Shown here piece after piece: positions 46,913 to 55,519 of a DNA stretch of 64,000 nt. A program made the translations under genes and the position numbers. Position 1 is the first letter of the stretch. Each line of letters opens with the position of its first letter. The notes under the pieces are model-generated. The model saw only the letters and a list, made by a program, of their open reading frames with translations, searched no databases and was not told where the DNA came from. Source of the DNA: Bacteroidales bacterium (GTDB taxonomy: Bacteria; Bacteroidota; Bacteroidia; Bacteroidales; UBA7332); NCBI GenBank assembly GCA_028687995.1, contig JAQTZA010000003.1, positions 186,001-250,000 on the forward strand. Direction: 5' to 3'.

Positions 46913-48067
46913 CTATTTATCAATCGTTCCGTGGGGAGTATGGATAAAATGTTTGCCGGCTCCTTTCAGTTTAAAAAGGTTAGCAAACATCAACAGAAAT
47001 ACATAAGGGATAGATGATATTGCTTTTACGAGTTCGAAAGTATAAAGACGTTTAGGAACAGAGATGCCTAAAATTGTGAAGAATATCACAAATAATATCC
47101 ACCACTTCAAGCTAAGTTCTGGCGCAAACAGGGTAGTTACTGCTGTCAAGATGAATAATACACCAATCAGCAATATGCGTGGGGGAAACGCCATTTGTAT
47201 TACTTTATCACAGAAATCAATATTCTTAATTCGAATAGCATAGGTGAATTCCGGGAGAAATCGAGTTAAAATTTCCAACTGCGCCGAAAGCCAACGTTTA
47301 CGTTGATTTGCAAAATCAGCTGGTCGCTGTATTTTTTCATCTAACACTTCGGCGTGGTGTAAATAATGAATTTTAAATCTGTCTAAAAGTACCACATGCT
47401 CCAACTCTTTATCTTCACCACCAATGGATTTGATGTTATTGATAAGGGTTTTGTAATGTTCAAATTCGAAAGCCATGCCTGACCCAATCAAAGCAGCCGA
47501 CATACCTACATTGTAATGACCTTTTCTGAAGATCGAATTATTAATCTCTTCGCTAACTGCATCCAAAATAGCAAATTTTGTATTTGTGTTTTTGGCCGAT
47601 CGATGTGTTTGAACAATCTGATAGCCAGCCTCAAAAGCAGCATTGACCTTTTGCAAATAGAGTTTTTCGATTACATTATCAGCATCCAATACGATTGCAA
47701 TATCATAGCCTGAAAGTTGCTGCAGGGCGAAATCCAACGACTTAGCTTTCGTACTTTGGTCCAGTACAGCTCTGAATAGTTTAATAGGTAATTTTAAAAG
47801 ACGAAGATTAGTCTCTTCTTTCATTTTATCTGAAATCACAACGATGTCAAATTTGTCTCTCGGATAATCCTGATCCAAACAAGATTGTACACTCTCCTCT
47901 ATCACTCCGTCTTCTTTGTAAGCGGGGAGCAGAATAACAAATTTACGAGCATTTTGGAGAGAAGGAGCCGGCTCCTTTTTTCTGAAAACAGATGCTACTG
48001 CAAAAAATCCCAGATAAGAAACTGGAATCCAATAAAGCAGGTATAAAATTAAATCAATGATGTGCAT
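46913..48067 (-). CDS. Membrane family 2 glycosyltransferase (tandem copy 2)
   Basis: A 384-aa enzyme: an N-terminal membrane segment (LILYLLYWIPVSYLGFFAVA), GT2 core (KFVILLPAYKEDGVIEESVQ, IVLDADNVIEKLY, the acceptor block GGEDKELEHV, and QRKRW), then several C-terminal membrane segments and the end IHTPHGTIDK. It is clearly paralogous to the next gene upstream (same length, and shared blocks such as MSEEINNSIFRKGHYN-like and LIGSGMAF). Probably adds a sugar on the inner face of the membrane or extends a chain. Confidence 0.9.
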   Translation of the reverse strand: MHIIDLILYLLYWIPVSYLGFFAVASVFRKKEPAPSLQNARKFVILLPAYKEDGVIEESVQSCLDQDYPRDKFDIVVISDKMKEETNLRLLKLPIKLFRAVLDQSTKAKSLDFALQQLSGYDIAIVLDADNVIEKLYLQKVNAAFEAGYQIVQTHRSAKNTNTKFAILDAVSEEINNSIFRKGHYNVGMSAALIGSGMAFEFEHYKTLINNIKSIGGEDKELEHVVLLDRFKIHYLHHAEVLDEKIQRPADFANQRKRWLSAQLEILTRFLPEFTYAIRIKNIDFCDKVIQMAFPPRILLIGVLFILTAVTTLFAPELSLKWWILFVIFFTILGISVPKRLYTFELVKAISSIPYVFLLMFANLFKLKGAGKHFIHTPHGTIDK

Positions 48068-48078
48068 ATTTTTAATGT

Positions 48079-49233
48079 TTAGGTGGTACCATGTGGTGTG
48101 TGAATAAATTTTTTATTCGCATTTCTCAATTTAAACATATTCATTAGCACGATGATGAATATTTGAGGTAATGTGAAAAGTGCCTTGAATAGTTTAAAAG
48201 TGACCATTTTACGTGGTATTGCCACAAACAACGAAAGCAGTAAAGTTATCAATAATAATTGCCATTTAAATCCTATCGCTTCATCAATACACGTAAAAAC
48301 AGCTGTAGATAAAATTACTCCTCCCAAAATTAAAATCCGAGGCAAAAGCAACATTTGATATACTTTGTCACAAAAATCAAGATTCCTCTGCCTAACGCCG
48401 AGTCGAAACAATGGTACAAAACGGGCTAAATGCTCTATTTGCGCTGCCATCCATCTGCGACGTTGTTGCGTAAAGTCATCTTTCCGCTGGATTTTCTCAT
48501 CCAAAACAATTGCATGATGCAGGTAATGAATCTTTACCTTATTCATCAAATAAATATGCTCCAATTCCTTATCAAATCCACCTACAACATCTACGTTTGA
48601 CATGATGGATTTGAATTGGCTAAATTTGAAAGCCATTCCCGAGCCAATAAGTGCTGACGATAATCCAAGATTATAATGTCCTTTTCTGAAAATAGAGTTA
48701 TTTATCTCTTCACTCATTGCGTCCAATACTGCAATGCTGTTGTTCTGATTTTTTGCAGTTCTATGTCCTTGCACAATTGTTGCACCACGATTAAACATTA
48801 CATTGAATTTCGAAAGGAAATCCGGTTCCATAATATTATCGGCATCCAATACCAATGCAACATCGTATCCCGAGTAGTCCTTTAATGCTTTGTTTAACGC
48901 CTTTGCTTTTGTCCGTTTTTTTAGAATAACATTTTTTATTTTAATAGGTAATAGAGCCAATTTTTCCATTGTTTCATCACCCATTCCTTCTGCAATTACG
49001 AGAACATCAAACTTTTCTTTTGGATAATTTTGAAACAAACACGCTTCTACACAACCCAAAATAACACCGTCTTCTTTGTAGGCTGGTATTAAAATCAAAA
49101 ACGAATGAGGGTTTTCACTTGACGCTTGAGGCTCAGCCTTCGGCCACATCGATCCAATCGCAAAAAAAGCCAAATAGGCTACAGGAAATCCAAAAATCAC
49201 AAACAACAAAACATCAATCACACTTATCACCAT
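48079..49233 (-). CDS. Membrane family 2 glycosyltransferase (tandem copy 1)
   Basis: A 384-aa paralogue of the next gene in the operon, same order: membrane segment (LLFVIFGFPVAYLAFFAIGS), GT2 core (FLILIPAYKEDGVILGCVEA, LVLDADNIMEPDF, GGFDKELEHI, QQRRRW), C-terminal membrane segments, end IHTPHGTT. The start overlaps the previous gene's 3' end by 20 nt, so translation is coupled. The two copies differ mostly in the N-terminal and membrane parts, which fits duplication followed by change of donor or acceptor. Confidence 0.9.
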   Translation of the reverse strand: MVISVIDVLLFVIFGFPVAYLAFFAIGSMWPKAEPQASSENPHSFLILIPAYKEDGVILGCVEACLFQNYPKEKFDVLVIAEGMGDETMEKLALLPIKIKNVILKKRTKAKALNKALKDYSGYDVALVLDADNIMEPDFLSKFNVMFNRGATIVQGHRTAKNQNNSIAVLDAMSEEINNSIFRKGHYNLGLSSALIGSGMAFKFSQFKSIMSNVDVVGGFDKELEHIYLMNKVKIHYLHHAIVLDEKIQRKDDFTQQRRRWMAAQIEHLARFVPLFRLGVRQRNLDFCDKVYQMLLLPRILILGGVILSTAVFTCIDEAIGFKWQLLLITLLLSLFVAIPRKMVTFKLFKALFTLPQIFIIVLMNMFKLRNANKKFIHTPHGTT

Positions 49234-50110
49234 AGTTCATTATCATTTTCATTCCATCTATAAATCCTTTTATTGTCGCACTACACAAATCGAATCGCTT
49301 TTGAAGCAAGCTTTGAAAACAATTCTTAGTCAAAGATATTAATAATTGATAAACAATAGCAATCGGAATAGCAATACCTTTTAAATTTCTTTTGACGAAA
49401 AATAATCTATTCCGAGTCAAATAATATTGCTTCAAAGCACTCATTCTGCCGGTTGCGGCACTCTCTTTGTGGAAAATATATGCCATCGGTTCGTACCAAA
49501 TCGTAAACCCGACTTCTTTTATTCGTTCACTCCAATCCAACTCTTCATAATAGAGAAAATAACACTCCGGCATTTCTCCAGCTTTTTCTATTACTCGTTT
49601 ATGAGTCATCATTGCTGCACCCATCGCATAAGGTGTTGTATGAGCAATTTGGTATTGGCCTTCGTCTTTCTGGTTAAACCCTATCATGGCATTCCGCAAT
49701 GTAATGGAATGCAGCTCCGTATAGCCTGCAAACTGAATAGTGTCCGGAGCATATTCAAACATGATTTTAGGACACACCATGCCGATGTCGGACGTACTGT
49801 TCAATCGCTCAATCAATGGGATCCATATTTGTTCGGTAAGCGTCGTATCGTTGTTCAAAAAAAATAGATAGTCTCCTTTTGCCACTCTTATTCCTAAATT
49901 ATTGCCACCCGAAAATCCAAGATTTTCGTTGCTTCTAATAGCCGTTATTTTGGGATATTTCTCTGCAATCCATTTAGATTCATCTTCCTTCGATCCATTA
50001 TCAACAACAATTATCTCTCCGTCAAAACCGACTCGATACAACGAATCAATCAATTCGCATGTGATTGCAAATCCATTGTAATTAACGGTAATGATCGAGA
50101 TATTTTCCAT
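49214..50110 (-). CDS. Family 2 glycosyltransferase (rhamnosyltransferase-like)
   Basis: A 298-aa enzyme with ISIITVNYNGFAITCELIDS, EIIVVDNGSKEDES, ENLGFSGGNNLGIRVAKGDY and the metal site FLNNDTTL, typical of WbbL-type O-antigen transferases that often use dTDP-rhamnose. A C-terminal hydrophobic stretch suggests membrane association. No rhamnose synthesis genes are in the window, so the donor is a guess. It overlaps the next gene by 20 nt. Confidence 0.9.
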   Translation of the reverse strand: MENISIITVNYNGFAITCELIDSLYRVGFDGEIIVVDNGSKEDESKWIAEKYPKITAIRSNENLGFSGGNNLGIRVAKGDYLFFLNNDTTLTEQIWIPLIERLNSTSDIGMVCPKIMFEYAPDTIQFAGYTELHSITLRNAMIGFNQKDEGQYQIAHTTPYAMGAAMMTHKRVIEKAGEMPECYFLYYEELDWSERIKEVGFTIWYEPMAYIFHKESAATGRMSALKQYYLTRNRLFFVKRNLKGIAIPIAIVYQLLISLTKNCFQSLLQKRFDLCSATIKGFIDGMKMIMNYGDKCD

Positions 50111-50120
50111 TCAAACTAAC

Positions 50121-50999
50121 TCAAAAAATCTTTTTTATTTTTTCCAAAATATTTCCAATCTTCTTCAAATAACGCGCTGATTCTCCAATGGGTTTATGGT
50201 TACGCCAAGCTGTCTGGCCAAGGTATTGATTAAAAATAGTCAAATATGAAGGCACGTTGTCGTATGTTTTGTAAATTGGTTTTCGTCCGATAAAGTGAAT
50301 CAAAAATGGGTCTTCTATATCGTAACATGCAAAATGGTTCCACTTCGAATCCAACTCCACCCACTTATTTGCCAAAACCACATTCAATCCGTATTGATCG
50401 GGGTAATTAACAAATTTCTGATTATCATTAATGCATTCAACAGTACGTTCAGCAATTTTCAGATCTCTCCATTTTTTTGCATCCATCAGCAACAATCCGG
50501 AATTGAAATAATGTGTTTCGCCAACTATTCCTAATTCTTTGTGATTTTTGACTCCTCCCCAAGAATTATCGAATGTCAAAATACGAGGATCTTGTACTGC
50601 AGCGAGAATATTTTCACCTAAATCAATCGAAAACAGTTTTGCGATGTCGTGTCTGACAATCATATCCACATCAAGATACAACACCTTTTCTACCTCCTTT
50701 GGAATAAAACTCGGAATAAACAGCCTCAGGTAAATGGTCAAAGGATAGGTGCTTTTATCTAAAGGAAGAGAGATTCCCTTGGGTATAATTTCATCTACCG
50801 ATTTGAAAATCAACGTTGTAATATTCTTATCAATAGATTGTTCAAGTTTGACTTTTACCGATGATTTTATATGATCATCAATCACATATACATTAATCTT
50901 TTGATCCTTCGTTACCGAATCTTCAATCGATTTGATAAGCGGTGCAAGCAAAATTGTATAATGACTATCTGTTGCAACAACAATTGTGAATGGAGTCAT
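50121..50999 (-). CDS. Family 8 glycosyltransferase
   Basis: A 292-aa retaining GT8 enzyme of the LPS galactosyl/glucosyltransferase type. TIVVATDSHYTILLAPLIKS is the N-terminal nucleotide-sugar strand, the DxD metal motif is in VLYLDVDMIVRHD near residue 107, HYFNSGLLLMDAKKW and DQYGLNVVLANKW follow, and HFIGRKP binds the diphosphate. It has its own promoter upstream, so the operon may be split here. Confidence 0.92.
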   Translation of the reverse strand: MTPFTIVVATDSHYTILLAPLIKSIEDSVTKDQKINVYVIDDHIKSSVKVKLEQSIDKNITTLIFKSVDEIIPKGISLPLDKSTYPLTIYLRLFIPSFIPKEVEKVLYLDVDMIVRHDIAKLFSIDLGENILAAVQDPRILTFDNSWGGVKNHKELGIVGETHYFNSGLLLMDAKKWRDLKIAERTVECINDNQKFVNYPDQYGLNVVLANKWVELDSKWNHFACYDIEDPFLIHFIGRKPIYKTYDNVPSYLTIFNQYLGQTAWRNHKPIGESARYLKKIGNILEKIKKIF

Positions 51000-51067
51000 A
51001 TTGATATATTAAGATATTAATTACCAAAGAATTATAGAAAATAAATTATTGCTTTATTGACTTCACA

Positions 51068-51100
51068 CAAATATAAATATAAGTTGTGAAAAATTACAAA
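51068..51100 (-). promoter_or_regulatory. Candidate promoter within the polysaccharide operon, before the GT8 gene
   Basis: On the minus strand: TTTG (51100-51097), a 21-nt spacer, TATATTTG (51075-51068). The 118-nt gap 51000-51117 is the largest inside the minus-strand arm, which supports an internal promoter. Confidence 0.5.
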
Positions 51101-51117
51101 GATTCATCAAAAAAAGA

Positions 51118-52602
51118 CTAATCTTGAATCAACAATTCTTTTCTAGCATTTTCCTCATCAATTTCCCGCTGAAACAATGGTGCCATAAATATAAAAGAGA
51201 GACTCATATAGGTAATAAGACTCGTTGGTAGTTGTCCTAAAACGGTATTACCATAAGAGGCTCCAATTATGCCAATATAGCCACACAATAATGCAGTTAT
51301 TTTAAAGGACAATTCCCGATCTTTAATTCTAAAGAAGACAATCCAAATACCTCTCAACAAGCAGTACACCAAAATAGATATATGCAGCATCAATCCGACT
51401 TCTCCTTGCTCAACCCAAATGGCAACAAACCAAGAATCTGTAGGAATTTGAGCAGACAACAGATAAGGCGTATATTGTTGACCAAAAGAACCTGTTGTTC
51501 CTATTCCACACCCAAAAGGTTTATTCGCCATATACGTTTTCAACCTTTCTTGATTAACCAATCGTGTTTGCAATGAGGCGTCGTTGGTATCGAAAGAGGA
51601 TCGCATTCGCCTTATTTGATCATTTCCATTACCAATCGATGTGAATTTAAAAAATATAAACATCAACATCAACAGGAATAATCCGACAGTCATCAGTTTC
51701 CAATTTTTCGACAATATGATAAATAACATGAACCCAGCTGCCGGAACGGCCATTGCTCCTCGTGTGCCAGAAATCGACATTCCGTAGAAACACAACAAAG
51801 CAACAATTCCATAATATAATTTGGATCGCATTTCTTTTTTCCCAAGAGCAACAATAAAGAAAACAACGCCGCTATGTCCCATGGTTGCACCAAACTGACC
51901 AGCATCCGTATAAAACGAGAAAACCCGCAATCCCGACCAAATAATGTGAGTTAATGCACCTCCCGTATCAAGCCAACGCTGCTCAGCAAAATCCATCCCT
52001 ATATAAAGTTGTTGCAATCCTTTGAGAACTCCCAAAATGCTGAATATCGACCATAGTCGAATAATCATATTTAGGTCACGGTATTTATTGAAAATAACAA
52101 ACGTTACCGGTATTGTCAAAAAGAAATAGAGAGAAAATCCTCTCATGGCATACACCCAAGCAATGCGACTCTCTACAATTGGATTGAGTAATTCGAACAA
52201 GGCGTATAAATACCAAATAAGAGCAACCAACGACAAATCGTTGATCATTCGTGAAAATCCCACATCATTCTTGTAACTCTTAAACAAAAGAGCAACATAT
52301 GTTAGAACTAATAACCCATCTATACCGAGCCCCAATGGCGCGGGGAAATAGCGAGTTATTCCCATTGCAAAGTAATTGTAATAAAAAAGAGTGATGAATG
52401 CAAATCTTGGATTTGAGAAGAGAAAAGAAACAAACAAGATCGCAATAGGACCTCCAGCAAGCAGTACACCAGTGGACATTTCGGCATCTTTGAGCAAATA
52501 GACATAAATAGCAACTAATATCAGAATTGCCAATTTGACGATTGCCTTATCCCAAAGCTGATTCGTCTTTCCATTACGCAAACCCGATGTACTTTCAGTC
52601 AT
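51118..52602 (-). CDS. O-antigen polymerase/ligase-type membrane protein (Wzy-like)
   Basis: A 494-aa polytopic inner-membrane protein with about 12 hydrophobic segments and a larger periplasmic loop (about 320-400) with RLVNQERLKTYMANKPFGCG, the region where O-antigen ligase/polymerase (Wzy_C-type) proteins carry functional Arg and His. In a Wzx/Wzy-dependent pathway it would polymerise flipped repeat units. It could instead be a WaaL-type ligase; the presence of Wzx and a Wzz-like protein in the same locus favours polymerase. Confidence 0.87.
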   Translation of the reverse strand: MTESTSGLRNGKTNQLWDKAIVKLAILILVAIYVYLLKDAEMSTGVLLAGGPIAILFVSFLFSNPRFAFITLFYYNYFAMGITRYFPAPLGLGIDGLLVLTYVALLFKSYKNDVGFSRMINDLSLVALIWYLYALFELLNPIVESRIAWVYAMRGFSLYFFLTIPVTFVIFNKYRDLNMIIRLWSIFSILGVLKGLQQLYIGMDFAEQRWLDTGGALTHIIWSGLRVFSFYTDAGQFGATMGHSGVVFFIVALGKKEMRSKLYYGIVALLCFYGMSISGTRGAMAVPAAGFMLFIILSKNWKLMTVGLFLLMLMFIFFKFTSIGNGNDQIRRMRSSFDTNDASLQTRLVNQERLKTYMANKPFGCGIGTTGSFGQQYTPYLLSAQIPTDSWFVAIWVEQGEVGLMLHISILVYCLLRGIWIVFFRIKDRELSFKITALLCGYIGIIGASYGNTVLGQLPTSLITYMSLSFIFMAPLFQREIDEENARKELLIQD

Positions 52603-52631
52603 ATTTGCTTGAAGACTATTATCTGGGGATT

Positions 52632-54710
52632 TTAGAATTTTTGTTTCGCACTAAACTCCATATGCATTATCCTTATAAGCAAATTACCCAATTTAGATCT
52701 CTTTACAGGGAAATTTGCCCACTGAGTCTGCAACATGCTAAGGCCGACCCCATTGAGTAGTATAATTGGTTGTTGACCGGTTTGTTCAATCAATAGTTTG
52801 ACAATTCTATTATCAACCGTTTTCCATCCTCTATTGGCTCTGCAAACTAAAACATTAAGTGAGTTATCACTTACTTGGTTATTATCGAAATATTTGTCGC
52901 TTATTTCTGGCAAATCCTTTACAAGAATTTTCTTTGAAAGGTCCGTACCATTCTGTTCGTCCAGTTGAGCAAATGCTGTTTCAAGTTTATCTTTTATAAA
53001 ACTTTTCCCTTCTCCGCTATACAAACTCAATAAATTAATTTGAACGGCATCTTTATGGTCTTTCATTACCCTGAGTGTTTCCAATGCTAAATAATGAGCC
53101 GCTACAGTCTCCAGATTTTCAACTTTAGGTTTTTTTTCATTTAAAATCAGTGGATACACAAAACCAACTTTTAACCCAGAAAGTCTTTCTGTGCGAGTAA
53201 CATTATTAATGGTTGTATCCAAAAACTCAATAAGAATGATAAGAACAAGAATCAATAAGAAAACAGCTAAAAATGCAATTACAGCCTTCGTACTTGCCTT
53301 GTCAGGAAGTGTAGAAAATGGGAAACTAGGAGAATCTAATATAGTAATCGACCCAGCAGATAACTTCTCACTCTTCTCTTTAAGTTTTGCTGAATGCAAA
53401 CCGTTCAAAACAGTCAAGTATTGTTCTTCTGTAGCGCCAATTTCACGCTCCTGTTTTTTCACATTGGCTCCCACTGGTGAGTATTCATCGAAAAGCTGAT
53501 TAACCTCTTCGGTTCTTTTTTCAAGAATAGGAAGTTGTGCTTTTGCTTGATCATAAGCTATCACATTGGTTAGCCATTCCGACAAAATACTTTGTACTGT
53601 AATGCCTTCTGATGTGTTTTGCATTAAATATACCGAATCAATTGCTGCTCGAAGCTGCGATTTGAGATTGCCCAATTTGCCAGTATTTGAAATAATAGGG
53701 GCGACACCATCCTCTTCTGTGGAAGTTGGCGTTGTTTTTGAGTAAAATGTTTGCGCTGCAGCTTCTGCACTAATTTTGGAAATCTGATTGCGAATAAACA
53801 AAATCTGATCAGACTTCAATCTCAATCTATTTTGAAGCGTTAACCGCTTTTCCAATTCACTAATTGACTTTCGAGTCCCTTCAATAGCCATTTCTAGAAC
53901 GTCGATTCTATCCTCTATTCCGAATTTTTGAGATACAATAAGTTTACTCTGCTCTTCATAGTTTACTATGTTATTTTGCTGACTATAAACAAGCAGACTA
54001 TTCTCACGCTCTTCGAGCAGTTTCATCAAATCAGCCTTCTCTTGCTCAAAGTACTTAATCACTTCATTCGACTGACCTGTTTTCAAATCTTGAAAGTTCT
54101 GTTTGGTGGCATCAAATAAGATAAGCAGTGCTTGATAGCAAATACCTGGATCGTCGGCCTTGTACGAAACTTCAACTAAGTCGCTGCGATCTAAACGTGA
54201 AAGGGAGACGGACGATAATGCGGCTATGCAATACGGGTTTGCACTTTTGTACAATAAATTATAGAGAAAATTATCTTCACTTTTCTTGAGATACTGATAG
54301 AAATTAGCAAAGGTTTCTTCTTCCGATTTTTTATTTATTAGTTTCTTCAAATCAACGGGGGCATTGCTCATAAGAAACTGATAATGAACTTTATTCATAA
54401 ATTTCTCGTTCTTTTCGCCAAACATCATTGCTCGTACAATGATTCTCAATCCGACATCTTCAAGATTTTTTTGCGACTTAAGCACATTAATCAAATTATC
54501 GTAGGCTATCAACGCTTGGGAATAATCGACAGAACCTTGAACATCTAAGCTAACGCCTGATGTCAAAGCAGTATAAATTGTCATCGACGATTGATATGTT
54601 TTGGGTTGCTTGCGAGTAAAAAAGTAAATTGCAACAGCCGCAATGATTGGTAAAATCACCAACCACATCCATCGTCTAATCAATAACTTCAAAAAATAAG
54701 TTATGTTCAT
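52632..54710 (-). CDS. Wzz-type chain-length protein with degenerate kinase-like C-terminus
   Basis: A 692-aa polysaccharide co-polymerase. Membrane segments at about 14-32 (WMWLVILPIIAAVAIYFF) and 478-500 (AVIAFLAVFLLILVLIILI) flank a long periplasmic domain with coiled coil around 200-290 and a GNVR-like block. The cytoplasmic C-terminus (about 530-692) resembles a BY-kinase: GEGKS near 567 matches Walker A, and PIILLNGV fits the last strand. But the middle of the kinase, with the Walker A' and B aspartates, and a Tyr-rich tail are missing, so it is probably inactive as a kinase. It overlaps the OEP gene by 4 nt (ATGA). Controls polymer length and links to the exporter. Confidence 0.85.
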   Translation of the reverse strand: MNITYFLKLLIRRWMWLVILPIIAAVAIYFFTRKQPKTYQSSMTIYTALTSGVSLDVQGSVDYSQALIAYDNLINVLKSQKNLEDVGLRIIVRAMMFGEKNEKFMNKVHYQFLMSNAPVDLKKLINKKSEEETFANFYQYLKKSEDNFLYNLLYKSANPYCIAALSSVSLSRLDRSDLVEVSYKADDPGICYQALLILFDATKQNFQDLKTGQSNEVIKYFEQEKADLMKLLEERENSLLVYSQQNNIVNYEEQSKLIVSQKFGIEDRIDVLEMAIEGTRKSISELEKRLTLQNRLRLKSDQILFIRNQISKISAEAAAQTFYSKTTPTSTEEDGVAPIISNTGKLGNLKSQLRAAIDSVYLMQNTSEGITVQSILSEWLTNVIAYDQAKAQLPILEKRTEEVNQLFDEYSPVGANVKKQEREIGATEEQYLTVLNGLHSAKLKEKSEKLSAGSITILDSPSFPFSTLPDKASTKAVIAFLAVFLLILVLIILIEFLDTTINNVTRTERLSGLKVGFVYPLILNEKKPKVENLETVAAHYLALETLRVMKDHKDAVQINLLSLYSGEGKSFIKDKLETAFAQLDEQNGTDLSKKILVKDLPEISDKYFDNNQVSDNSLNVLVCRANRGWKTVDNRIVKLLIEQTGQQPIILLNGVGLSMLQTQWANFPVKRSKLGNLLIRIMHMEFSAKQKF

Positions 54711-55471
54711 TCTTCTGGTGTTTGATTATTATTCTCTCTAAAATCCATTCCAGATAACTGTTCGAAATAGAAAACGCCCAATTTACAATTTCTTTTCAAC
54801 GATTCGTAAGCAACCAAAGCACTACTATATTGCTGACGAGCCACAATTAATTTATCTATTCCAATCAGTCCTTGTCGATACTCTTTCTCCGAAATAACAA
54901 TTTGAGCATTACTCATCTCCATAATTAAGCTATTCTCTTTGAAAGCATTTAGATTCATCTCGAGCTGTGTGTATTGCTCAAACAGTTTATACTTGAGTTC
55001 TTGAAGTGAGTTATCTAGCTCATACTGAGTTTGATCTACTTTCGATTTAGCCATTTTCACTCGAGTCTTATAATTAAAAATCGAGCTAAGGTTTAATCCA
55101 ATGCCAAATCCTGCACCATAAGTACTCGATTGCTGATTCGAAACATTGAGAGCGGATGTAGTTGCTGCAGCGGAAGAGGAGGAAATCATGGCTCCATTGC
55201 CATAGCTGTAAGCAGAATTTAATGAAAAATAGTTCATCCAATCTTTCTTTACCATACCCAGATTCAGATTCGACTCGAAAACGACTTGTTTCAGTTTCAA
55301 AATCTGTGGAGAACGACTAACGATTGAATCGTATATCGCTGAAAAAGGAGGTAGTACAGGGAAGTTGTATTGGGCTGTATTATAGATAGAATCTATGCTC
55401 GCATCTTGAGCAGATAGACCCATTATTCTGATAAAAAAAATAAATAAAATAAAATAACGAACCTTCTTCAT
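54707..55471 (-). CDS. Half-length TolC-like outer-membrane protein
   Basis: The ATG at 55471 gives a signal peptide (MKKVRYFILFIFFIRIMGLSA); a longer frame to 55504 has none. The 254-aa protein has one OEP-type repeat: IVSRSPQILKLKQVVFESNL, a strand-rich middle and long helices (about 140-235, QTQYELDNSLQELKYKLF, YRQGLIGIDKLIVARQQYSS). Normal TolC-type proteins have two such repeats and about 450 aa. It sits between the sugar transferase and the Wzz gene, where Wza-type exporters usually lie, so it may form the outer-membrane part of the export route, perhaps as a hexamer of single repeats; that is inference. Confidence 0.8.
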   Translation of the reverse strand: MKKVRYFILFIFFIRIMGLSAQDASIDSIYNTAQYNFPVLPPFSAIYDSIVSRSPQILKLKQVVFESNLNLGMVKKDWMNYFSLNSAYSYGNGAMISSSSAAATTSALNVSNQQSSTYGAGFGIGLNLSSIFNYKTRVKMAKSKVDQTQYELDNSLQELKYKLFEQYTQLEMNLNAFKENSLIMEMSNAQIVISEKEYRQGLIGIDKLIVARQQYSSALVAYESLKRNCKLGVFYFEQLSGMDFRENNNQTPEE

Positions 55472-55519
55472 TTGAGCTATTGTACTTAAATTGGAGAAAT
55501 TCACAACCGAATAAAGACT

